From Bacteroidota bacterium (GTDB lineage: Bacteria > Bacteroidota > Bacteroidia > Chitinophagales > LD1), in assembly GCA_016715625.1 (NCBI GenBank), contig JADJZU010000001.1, positions 62,001-126,000 of the forward strand: 64,000 nucleotides of DNA, given 5' to 3'. Under the pieces are notes generated by a model, which had not been told where the DNA came from, ran no database searches, and was given only the letters and a program-made list of their open reading frames with translations. The position numbers and the translations under genes were made by a program. This document shows, one piece after another, positions 1-6,727 of the stretch (position 1 is its first letter; each line of letters begins with the position of its first letter).

Positions 1-354
1 CAGATTACCGATGATTTGCTGGATGCCTTTGGAGATGCTGAGAAAACCGGTAAAAAAACCGGTGGGGATATTCTCCAGAACAAGAAAACCTATCTGTATC
101 TGAGCACTCAACAAAACTGCACCAAAGAACAAGCTGCACAGTTAAAGCGGCTAAGTACAGAGCCGGACAGCCACAAAAAAGTATCGCTGACGAAAGAAAT
201 TATGCTGGCCTCCGGAGGATACGATATTACCGCCCAAAAGGCGAATGAACTCTACACACATGCGTTGAACTCGCTGCAAGCGATAAATATTCCTGCTGAA
301 CAAAAAACAGAGCTGTTCAAGATGGCTGAATTGATTAATAAACGAGATTACTAA
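1..354 (+). CDS. Polyprenyl (isoprenoid) diphosphate synthase, C-terminal part
   Basis: The frame is open from the first base of the window, so the gene begins upstream. The visible 117 residues start at the second Asp-rich motif (DDLLDAFGD) and continue with EKTGKKTGGDILQNKKTYL, the C-terminal signature of short-chain trans-prenyltransferases, in which the Asp motif binds Mg-diphosphate of isopentenyl diphosphate and the following Lys and Gly residues close the active site. The family condenses isopentenyl diphosphate with allylic diphosphates to make farnesyl, geranylgeranyl or longer chains in the cytoplasm. Chain length cannot be told because the first Asp motif lies outside the window. 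The next gene starts 6 bp after the stop, so the two are probably cotranscribed. Confidence 0.9.
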   Translation, partial: QITDDLLDAFGDAEKTGKKTGGDILQNKKTYLYLSTQQNCTKEQAAQLKRLSTEPDSHKKVSLTKEIMLASGGYDITAQKANELYTHALNSLQAINIPAEQKTELFKMAELINKRDY

Positions 355-360
355 CCGAGT

Positions 361-873
361 ATGACCCAACACATGACAAACACACTGCCCCCCCACAGCA
401 CCACCTGGATTTATCAGAGCAATCGGCTACTCACCGATACCGAAGCCCTGGAAATTAGAGAGAAGGCTAAGCAATTTGCAAAACAATGGACGGCCCATAA
501 AATGGAAGTAGCAGGCGATGGCGATGTGCTCTACAACTTATTCGTTGTACTGATGGCCGATGAACAGGTAACCGGGGTGAGTGGATGTTCCATTGATGCA
601 TCGGTGCACTTTATTAAATCGCTGGAGCGAGATTACCACCTGTCTTTTTTTACCGTAGGCAACATTGCCTACCTGCTGGAGGGGAAAGCTCATTTGTGCA
701 GCCTGAAAGAGTTTAGAAGTATGATTGACTCCGGTGCCTTACCAGCCGACACTCTGGTGTTTGAAAACATGCTATCGCAAAAACAACAACTGATAGATTC
801 CTGGATAAAGCCTTACAACCAAAGCCGCTTAAAGAACGTGCATGTACCCGAGCCGCTCCATTTTACCCTTTGA
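361..873 (+). CDS. Conserved Bacteroidota protein of unknown function
   Basis: A 170-residue soluble protein. It contains TWIYQSNRLLTD near the N-terminus, then KQFAKQWTAHKMEV and a central GCSIDASVHFIKSLE, a pattern I recognise from a conserved Bacteroidota family often mislabelled ABC transporter ATPase. No Walker motif is present, so that label is not supported. The start may be 361 or the in-frame ATG at 373. It lies 6 bp behind the prenyltransferase, suggesting one transcript, and its 3' end overlaps the convergent engB by 11 bp. The function is unknown. Confidence 0.8.
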   Translation: MTQHMTNTLPPHSTTWIYQSNRLLTDTEALEIREKAKQFAKQWTAHKMEVAGDGDVLYNLFVVLMADEQVTGVSGCSIDASVHFIKSLERDYHLSFFTVGNIAYLLEGKAHLCSLKEFRSMIDSGALPADTLVFENMLSQKQQLIDSWIKPYNQSRLKNVHVPEPLHFTL

Positions 874-1495
874 GCATGGCCGCCTGCGGAGTATTTTTGA
901 CATACAGGTCCACCGCATCGCTCACAAAGTCCCAAACATCCTCTGCTCCCAACTTTCGTTCGGCTGAGGTCACAAAGCAGGGAGGCAGTTCTGCCCACTC
1001 TTTCAGCATTTCATTCTTATACAACTGAACGTTGGCGGCCGTTTCGCGGCTACCGGGCTTGTCGGCCTTGGTAAAAATAATGACAAAGGGGATGTTGGCA
1101 GCACCTAACCAGGCCCCAAATTCTAAATCTATCTTTTGGGGAGGAATGCGGGAATCTATCAATTGCATCACATACTGTAACTGCTCCCGCTTTTTGAGGT
1201 AGCCCTTAATCATGCTTTCCCACTTTTCGCGCTGAGAACGCGATATTTTGGCAAAACCATAACCGGGCAAGTCAACCAAATGGAACCGATGATTAATATC
1301 AAAAAAGTTGATGGTTTGAGTCTTGCCGGGCGTGTTCGACACTTTCGTCAAGGCCTTTCTGTTGCACAGATAGTTAATCAGGGAGCTTTTACCCACATTA
1401 CTTCTGCCAATAAAAGCAAACTCGGGCCGAAGCGAAGCGGGACATTTGGAAGGATCTACGTAACTGGCCACATATTCGGCCTGTTTGATATGCAT
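863..1495 (-). CDS. engB: Ribosome biogenesis GTPase EngB (YsxC/YihA)
   Basis: A 210-residue GTPase of the TRAFAC class that acts in assembly of the large ribosomal subunit. All G motifs are visible: G1 GRSNVGKSS (residues about 30-38), G2 around TPGKTQTINFF, G3 DLPGYG (75-80), G4 FTKAD and G5 TSA. Length fits the family. The frame is open for 12 more codons upstream (to 1531), but MHIKQAEYVASY matches the normal N-terminus, so the start is set at 1495. It is convergent with, and overlaps by 11 bp, the preceding plus-strand gene. The tRNA promoter lies about 110 bp upstream on the opposite strand. Confidence 0.95.
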   Translation of the reverse strand: MHIKQAEYVASYVDPSKCPASLRPEFAFIGRSNVGKSSLINYLCNRKALTKVSNTPGKTQTINFFDINHRFHLVDLPGYGFAKISRSQREKWESMIKGYLKKREQLQYVMQLIDSRIPPQKIDLEFGAWLGAANIPFVIIFTKADKPGSRETAANVQLYKNEMLKEWAELPPCFVTSAERKLGAEDVWDFVSDAVDLYVKNTPQAAMLKG

Positions 1496-1608
1496 GGCGC
1501 TAAAATAGGATAAGCAACGACAACACCCCACCGGGGATGTTCAGGTAGCCAAAACCGCCCGAAAAAATCGAATGTTTACAAATGCGCTCTAAAATTGTTT
1601 TCACTCTA

Positions 1609-1638
1609 TTTGGAAATTCAATAAAGGGTTTAGATTTG
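1609..1638 (+). promoter_or_regulatory. Bacteroidota-type promoter of the tRNA-tuf unit
   Basis: A TTTG at 1609-1612 is followed after 18 bases by TAGATTTG at 1631-1638, an exact match to the Bacteroidota -7 consensus TAnnTTTG with a near-standard spacing to the -33 TTTG. It lies about 80 bases upstream of the first tRNA and is the best promoter candidate for the cluster. Confidence 0.6.
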
Positions 1639-1717
1639 CGCTCCGTTTTTTGAAAAGTTCTTTGATGGCGGTAAGTTGATGCACAGTAAGGAGGCTGAAA
1701 AGCTGAAAAGTAATTAA

Positions 1718-1790
1718 GCCAGCGTAGCTCAGTTGGTAGAGCTACTGATTTGTAATCAGTAGGTCGGGGGTTCGATTCCCTCCGCTGGCT
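1718..1790 (+). tRNA. tRNA-Thr (anticodon TGT)
   Basis: A 73-nt cloverleaf. Acceptor arms GCCAGCG and CGCTGGC pair fully; the anticodon stem ACTGA/TCAGT encloses TTTGTAA with TGT at 1751-1753; the T loop reads GGTTCGATTCC. No CCA is encoded. First of four tRNAs in tandem ahead of tuf. Confidence 0.97.
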
Positions 1791-1806
1791 CATCAATTGA
1801 AATTTA

Positions 1807-1889
1807 GGGCAAGTAGTCAAGTGGCCAACGACAACAGACTGTAAATCTGTCCTCTTCGGAGTTCGGTGGTTCGAATCCATCCTTGCCCA
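1807..1889 (+). tRNA. tRNA-Tyr (anticodon GTA)
   Basis: An 83-nt type II tRNA with a long variable arm. Acceptor arms GGGCAAG and CTTGCCC pair fully; the anticodon stem ACAGA/TCTGT encloses CTGTAAA, giving anticodon GTA. It is the second tRNA of the cluster, 16 nt after tRNA-Thr. Confidence 0.97.
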
Positions 1890-1950
1890 CAGTGTGTATA
1901 CGGAATTAGGAATGTTGAATGAGTAGGTGTTCCGAAATCCGAATTATCAA

Positions 1951-2022
<72 letters not shown>

Positions 2023-2076
2023 CAGAGGTAACGTTCTTTAAATAACCGTCTGCGAAGGGTGCAGACAAAAAAAATT

Positions 2077-2149
2077 GCGGGAGTAGCTCAGTTGGTAGAG
2101 CGACAGCCTTCCAAGCTGTAGGTCGCGGGTTCGAGCCTCGTCTCCCGCT
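2077..2149 (+). tRNA. tRNA-Gly (anticodon TCC)
   Basis: A 73-nt cloverleaf with acceptor arms GCGGGAG and CTCCCGC, anticodon stem ACAGC/GCTGT and loop CTTCCAA, giving anticodon TCC at 2110-2112. It lies 59 bp upstream of tuf and is probably processed from the same transcript. Confidence 0.97.
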
Positions 2150-2208
2150 CAAAGCGGTTAAAAGATTTTATAATAAACAATTATTCATTACTTAAAAAAC
2201 CAATAACA

Positions 2209-3405
2209 ATGGCTAAAGAAAAATTCGTTAAGGACAAGCCGCACGTTAACATCGGTACAATCGGACACGTTGACCACGGCAAAACAACTTTAACTGCTGC
2301 TATTACTACCGTTCTTTCGAAGAAAGGTTTAGCAGAAGTTAGAGATTATTCTTCAATTGACAACGCTCCTGAAGAGAAAGAAAGAGGTATTACTATCAAT
2401 ACCGCTCACGTTGAATATCAAACTGCGAACCGTCACTACGCACACGTAGACTGTCCGGGACACGCTGACTATATCAAGAACATGGTAACAGGTGCCGCTC
2501 AGATGGACGGTGCTATCCTGGTGGTGGCTGCTACAGACGGTCCTATGCCTCAAACCCGCGAGCACATCCTTTTGGCTCGTCAGGTAGGTGTGCCTCAGGT
2601 GGTAGTGTTTATGAACAAAGTAGATTTAGTGGACGATCCTGAGTTCCTTGAACTGGGCGAAATGGAAATCCGCGATTTGCTTTCTTTCTACAAATTCGAT
2701 GGCGCCAACATTCCGGTTATCAAAGGTTCTGCCCTTGGTGCTTTGAATGGCGAAGCTAAATGGGTAGAAAAAATTGACGAATTGATGGCTGCCGTAGATA
2801 GCTTTATCCCGGTTCCTCCTCGTGCTACTGACCTTCCATTCCTGATGCCGGTAGAGGACGTATTCTCTATCACCGGTCGTGGAACTGTGGCTACAGGACG
2901 TATCGAAAGAGGGGTTATCAACTCTAACGACCCTGTAGAAATCATCGGTCTGTTGAAAGAAGGTGAAAAAGCACAGACTTCAACTGTTACAGGTGTTGAG
3001 ATGTTCCGTAAAATCCTTGACAGAGGAGAAGCTGGCGACAACGTAGGTCTTCTTTTGCGTGGTATCGAGAAAGAGCAGATTAAGCGTGGAATGGTGGTTG
3101 TAAAACCAGGTTCTGTAACTCCGCACACTGAGTTCAAATGCGAAACTTACGTATTGAGCAAAGATGAAGGCGGACGTCACACTCCATTCTTCAACCAATA
3201 CCGTCCTCAGTTCTATTTCCGTACTACTGACGTAACAGGCGAAATCACTTTGCCTGCCGGTGTAGAAATGGTAATGCCTGGCGATAACGTAACCCTTACT
3301 GTGAAACTGATCTATCCAATCGCGATGGAGAAAGGTCTTCGCTTCGCTATCCGCGAAGGTGGAAGAACAGTAGGTGCCGGTCAGGTTACTGAAATCATCA
3401 AGTAA
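2209..3405 (+). CDS. tuf: Elongation factor Tu
   Basis: Full-length 398-residue EF-Tu, which carries aminoacyl-tRNA to the ribosomal A site in its GTP form. It has the P-loop GHVDHGKTT, the switch region RGITINTAHVEY, DCPGHADY (G3), NKVD (G4) and GSAL (G5), followed by the two beta-barrel domains and the C-terminal GGRTVGAGQVTEI. The tRNA-Thr/Tyr/Thr/Gly-tuf arrangement is typical of Bacteroidota, where tuf is usually followed by tRNA-Trp, secE, nusG and ribosomal genes. Here a strong terminator follows directly and none of those genes is seen. Confidence 0.99.
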   Translation: MAKEKFVKDKPHVNIGTIGHVDHGKTTLTAAITTVLSKKGLAEVRDYSSIDNAPEEKERGITINTAHVEYQTANRHYAHVDCPGHADYIKNMVTGAAQMDGAILVVAATDGPMPQTREHILLARQVGVPQVVVFMNKVDLVDDPEFLELGEMEIRDLLSFYKFDGANIPVIKGSALGALNGEAKWVEKIDELMAAVDSFIPVPPRATDLPFLMPVEDVFSITGRGTVATGRIERGVINSNDPVEIIGLLKEGEKAQTSTVTGVEMFRKILDRGEAGDNVGLLLRGIEKEQIKRGMVVVKPGSVTPHTEFKCETYVLSKDEGGRHTPFFNQYRPQFYFRTTDVTGEITLPAGVEMVMPGDNVTLTVKLIYPIAMEKGLRFAIREGGRTVGAGQVTEIIK

Positions 3406-3426
3406 TTGTATCAACAATAACAATAC

Positions 3427-3460
3427 AAAACGCCTCCCGAAACGGAGGCGTTTTTGTTTT
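3427..3460 (+). terminator. Rho-independent terminator of tuf
   Basis: The arms 3427-3437 (AAAACGCCTCC) and 3444-3454 (GGAGGCGTTTT) pair perfectly around a 6-nt loop, and a T-rich tail follows. It lies 22 bp after the tuf stop and ends the tRNA-tuf unit. Confidence 0.9.
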
Positions 3461-4004
3461 TGACAGGTGGCTGGTCCCTTCGGAACCGACTAGCAATATA
3501 CAATTAGCAATGGCAGATAGCACTTCTGTCATTCCATCAGCATAGTTACATCAACAGCGAAGCTTGCGGGCTAAGCCAAAAAGCAACTACCTCTGTTTTT
3601 AAGTAACCGCCTCCGGAAGAATCACAAGAGCTTCCCTGGTTCCTCACGATGACAAGCGGCGAGTAGGGATGTGATCTTTTGTTTGGACCCCGTCCTGCGA
3701 GACAGCTCGCCAGCGGAGGACAAATAACCACCTCCCCCCCCCGGTCTTCGACCACCTCCTGCCTGCCGGCAGGCGAGCAAAGCTGCCACCAGACGGAGGG
3801 CCACCTCCCCCTGCCTGCGGCACCCTAAAGAGAAGGAACAGCCCACCGGGTGACGTAACAAATAGATGCTTAAATAACCTTCGCTTCCGCAAGCTCCGCT
3901 CTGCGTACAAATCTAGAGCTCGTGATTGCCCGCTCATCGTAATTATTACTCATCGTTCATTGCCAATTGCTCATGTCAGGCAGAAGATTACAACCCATAA
4001 GGTC
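3461..4004. other. Long intergenic spacer with palindromes and a C-run; no gene seen
   Basis: About 540 bp between tuf and a convergent gene. I see no credible coding frame; reverse-strand open frames are low-complexity and GC-skewed. It holds a perfect 14-bp palindrome (3761-3774, GCCTGCCGGCAGGC), a run of nine C (3734-3742), and at about 3612-3655 a stretch whose complement reads TGTCATCGTGAGGAACCAGG, resembling the small dispersed palindromic elements found between genes in many bacteria. The 3' part (about 3940-3990) is AT-rich and featureless. Confidence 0.5.
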
Positions 4005-4706
4005 TTATTTCTTAGCGTCCTTCTTTTTGCTCTTCTTCCAGAACTTGGGAACATCCCACGAATAGGAGATGCCGGTGTTATGCTGCATGGCAGGGTTCCT
4101 GCGGCCGATGGTAAACTGATTAAGATAAAAAACCTGCAGGTGGTGGGTTTTCACAAACTCCCACCCTACTCCGGCTATGCTACGAAAGCGGTCTACCCCG
4201 TTGTATTTATTGGAGAACCGGACATAGGGCTCTACAGAGGCAAAAAGCTCGAATCGTTTTTTCAAATCCAGTTTCACCTGCAAGCGGTTGCGCAGATAGT
4301 TGGTAGGTTCGTGCCCCGGTTCGTAGCTGCTGTTGAAATACTCGTGCCCGCGCTGATAGACCGTGCGCAGGCTAAACGACACCTTTTTGTATTTATACTT
4401 ACCGGTAAGCCCGATGCCAAAGCGATGCTGGTCGCCCCAGCGGGAGGTTCGGTAGCGGTATTCCACCTCGGCACTCAGATACTTTTTAATGATATCGTAT
4501 TGCAAAGCACCGGAAATGTAAGAGCCGCGCACCCGATACAAATCGTTATCGAGCCGCAGCTGATATTGGGTGGAGAAACTAAAGTTCTTCGGCAGGTCCA
4601 GGTTCAGTTGCACGCCTGTCCACAGTCCGGCCTCGTGTCTATAATCCTGTGCCTGCAGCACAGCGACTGAAAAAAGCAGGATAAACAGAAACCGCAGGTG
4701 AATCAT
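4005..4706 (-). CDS. DUF2490 family outer-membrane protein
   Basis: A 233-residue protein with a signal peptide (MIHLRFLFILLFSVAVLQAQ, cleavage after Gln20) followed by many alternating aromatic and polar strands (for example YQLRLDNDLYRVRGSY, YLSAEVEYRYRTSRWGDQHRFGIG). This is the DUF2490 pattern, predicted to form an outer-membrane beta-barrel. The tail KKSKKKDAKK is strongly basic. It is the last gene of a four-gene minus-strand operon, 23 bp after the DUF4956 gene, which suggests an envelope role linked to the upstream polyphosphate polymerase. The substrate is unknown. Confidence 0.85.
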   Translation of the reverse strand: MIHLRFLFILLFSVAVLQAQDYRHEAGLWTGVQLNLDLPKNFSFSTQYQLRLDNDLYRVRGSYISGALQYDIIKKYLSAEVEYRYRTSRWGDQHRFGIGLTGKYKYKKVSFSLRTVYQRGHEYFNSSYEPGHEPTNYLRNRLQVKLDLKKRFELFASVEPYVRFSNKYNGVDRFRSIAGVGWEFVKTHHLQVFYLNQFTIGRRNPAMQHNTGISYSWDVPKFWKKSKKKDAKK

Positions 4707-4729
4707 GGTATAGGAGAGATTATGGGCAT

Positions 4730-5395
4730 TTACTCATCATCGGCCCCCATGCCACGGGTGGTGCTCTCATTCTCTTTGGAGTAGTAAAAGGCATGGATGC
4801 GGGCTACATCGCGCAGAAAGTCTACCTTAATTAATTCTACCCGGTGAATGGGCAGGCCGGTGCGCTTCTTGATGTCTTCAATCATCTCGCTGCGCAGTTC
4901 GGGTTTAATGAGGTCGATGCGCTCGTAGTTAATCTCTTTGTAGTTCTCGTGGTCGAGGGAGAGCTGGCGGTCTAATAAAAGAATGAGCGCAATAATGACG
5001 GTGTTGCTCAACAGGAGAATAACAGCTGTTTGGGTATCCTCCAATATGGCTAATGAGTTAATAAGGCCGACTGTGACTGCCACAAAGAAATAACCCATTT
5101 CGCGAATGGGAACCGTAACGGTTCTGTAGCGGATAATGGAAAAGATGGCAAACAGACCGAAGGCAAAACCGGTTTTAAGTTTGGTGTCGCTGAGCAGGAA
5201 ACAGATGATGAAATTGACGGTATTAAACAGGAAGAAGGTGAAGAGGAAGTCTTTGTTTCGGTGGCGCGGATAGTAGATAAAGCGCACAATGATGATGATG
5301 AAAAGCAGGTTGATGCCAAAGCGCACTAAAAACTCCAGCAAGGTGTTATTTCCAAAAAGGTCGTTGGTGATGGCTTCTGATACTACGTTATCCAT
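4730..5395 (-). CDS. DUF4956 family membrane protein
   Basis: A 221-residue integral membrane protein with about four helices between residues 20 and 145 (GINLLFIIIIVRFIYY, FLFTFFLFNTVNFIICFLL, YFFVAVTVGLINSLAIL, AVILLLSNTVIIALILLL), the signature FAIFSIIRYRTVTVPIREMGYFF between helices 2 and 3, and a cytoplasmic C-terminal alpha/beta domain. This matches DUF4956. The family often sits beside VTC-domain polyphosphate polymerase genes; here its start overlaps the end of that gene by 8 bp, so coupled translation is likely. A role as membrane partner or polyphosphate channel is inference. Confidence 0.88.
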   Translation of the reverse strand: MDNVVSEAITNDLFGNNTLLEFLVRFGINLLFIIIIVRFIYYPRHRNKDFLFTFFLFNTVNFIICFLLSDTKLKTGFAFGLFAIFSIIRYRTVTVPIREMGYFFVAVTVGLINSLAILEDTQTAVILLLSNTVIIALILLLDRQLSLDHENYKEINYERIDLIKPELRSEMIEDIKKRTGLPIHRVELIKVDFLRDVARIHAFYYSKENESTTRGMGADDE

Positions 5396-6161
5396 TATTG
5401 ATGATTCGGTTTATTTTGATGAGATTGGGTTTAAAGGCATTGCTTTTGATATCTTCCAGAATAGCGACTCCCGTGGCATATTTACTAAAGCCCACTTCCT
5501 CAAAGTGTCTTCGCTTGAAGGCCTGAATCATGGGGCTGAATACATTGCTCTTCTCCTGTTTTACCTCCGCCACCACCAGTTCAGGGAAGGTGCGCTTATC
5601 TTTAAAATTATCGAACGACAGATTCAAATCGAGCGTAGCTCTTTCGGGCATGTTTTTACCGGCCAGGGTAATGCGCTTGAAATGAATCCAGAGTTTTTTT
5701 TGCAAACCATGGGCATCCAGATAATCGTGGTGGATTAACTCCAGTTCTTTATCGCTCAGTTCGTGTTTTACTTCTTTTTCGAGCAGGCGATGCTTGTCGG
5801 TGCGGGTGCCTTTTACTTTGTACTTTACTTCAAAGTAGGTGAGCCCGCTATCGAGATATTTACGAAAACGAACTTTGAGCCGGTTGAGTTTACCATTGTG
5901 ATGAAACTTGTAGAGCTGATAATCATCGGTATCAAAATACAGACTCTCGTAACTAAAGGCCCGTTTGTTTTCAATCTCCAATACGTAATACTGGTCTTTA
6001 ATTTCTTCCAGCAGTTCGGCAAACTGATTGACATGAAATACATACTTGGCATCCATGCGGTTGAGCAACTGCACATTATCCAGTCCCTTTAAATCAATGG
6101 ATTCAAAAGTATCGAGTGTATGGAGCACTCTCCGCTCCTCATGTTCGTAGTTAAACAGCAT
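5388..6161 (-). CDS. VTC-domain polyphosphate polymerase
   Basis: About 258 residues from the ATG at 6161, whose first base is also the last base of the upstream stop codon. The frame is open further upstream but that part overlaps the lipoprotein gene. The VTC/triphosphate-tunnel fold is visible: LLNRMDAKYVF (basic strand), YFDTDDYQLYKFHHNGKLNRLKVRFRKYL with alternating Arg and Lys lining a tunnel, FEVKYKVKG, and late acidic/basic strands AEVKQEK and GFSKYATG. The family polymerises the gamma phosphate of ATP into polyphosphate, as in yeast Vtc4. The gene is translationally linked to DUF4956 and a lipoprotein. The enzyme assignment is by family and is not proven for this protein. Confidence 0.88.
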   Translation of the reverse strand: MLFNYEHEERRVLHTLDTFESIDLKGLDNVQLLNRMDAKYVFHVNQFAELLEEIKDQYYVLEIENKRAFSYESLYFDTDDYQLYKFHHNGKLNRLKVRFRKYLDSGLTYFEVKYKVKGTRTDKHRLLEKEVKHELSDKELELIHHDYLDAHGLQKKLWIHFKRITLAGKNMPERATLDLNLSFDNFKDKRTFPELVVAEVKQEKSNVFSPMIQAFKRRHFEEVGFSKYATGVAILEDIKSNAFKPNLIKINRIINNG

Positions 6162-6562
6162 TAAAATTGATAGATGAGGTCCCGCACTTGCACTTCCTCT
6201 CTTTTCTTGTTGACGTTCACTAATTCTAAATCCTGTGTTTGCAAAAGAGTGCAGGTATTGCAATCCGAGAGCACCCACACCTTATAACTGCCGGGCTGCA
6301 ACCACCGGAACTCATATCTTCCTTCAAAGTCTGTCCGCACATCATCATCTACGCCTGTATTATCGCCATAAGAGATATAGACCCGCACACCACCATAGTA
6401 GCCACTGTCTAATTTGTTGCCGAAGTCGTTTACATCATAGGCATATACTCTTCCTTTTATGGTAGCCAGTCCACCGGTGCCCGGCTCCTTTTTGCAGGCA
6501 AAAAAGAGGGTCAGGCATGGCACAATGAAGAGCAGCAAGACTTTGGAACAACTTAATTTCAT
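6161..6562 (-). CDS. Lipoprotein with a carboxypeptidase-regulatory-like domain
   Basis: A 133-residue lipoprotein. The start at 6562 gives MKLSCSKVLLLFIVPC followed by a lipobox ending LFFAC, so the mature protein begins at Cys with CKKEPG. The open frame extends 45 codons upstream but that stretch does not look coding. The mature part (ATIKGRVYAYDV ... GRYEFRWLQPGSYKVWVLSD) resembles the carboxypeptidase regulatory/CNA-B beta-sandwich. It heads the polyphosphate operon: its stop codon overlaps the polymerase start by one base. No catalytic residues are seen; an envelope anchoring or structural role is a guess. Confidence 0.8.
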   Translation of the reverse strand: MKLSCSKVLLLFIVPCLTLFFACKKEPGTGGLATIKGRVYAYDVNDFGNKLDSGYYGGVRVYISYGDNTGVDDDVRTDFEGRYEFRWLQPGSYKVWVLSDCNTCTLLQTQDLELVNVNKKREEVQVRDLIYQF

Positions 6563-6673
6563 GTAGCAGTAATCTTTTCTTAATGTGTAAAACTGTAAGA
6601 ATTTCTGAGCATTACAACCATGCATCCTTTTTAGCCCCTGCAAATTTTGATTATAAATTATGGTCATACGTGC

Positions 6674-6681
6674 TACATTTG
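6674..6681 (+). promoter_or_regulatory. -7 promoter element candidate
   Basis: TACATTTG matches TAnnTTTG exactly and lies 46 bp before the start of the T9SS type B protein. A TTTG at 6646-6649 is 24 bp upstream, longer than the usual 19-21, so the assignment is tentative. Confidence 0.35.
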
Positions 6682-6727
6682 GGGGGAAAGGTAGCAACCT
6701 CTATTTCATTAATTACATCTGCCCTGC

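Noticed and set aside
3546..3937. Minus-strand open frames in the spacer after tuf
   Set aside because: They are rich in Gly, Arg, Pro and Ser and overlap one another in several frames, contain palindromes and C-runs, and resemble no protein family.
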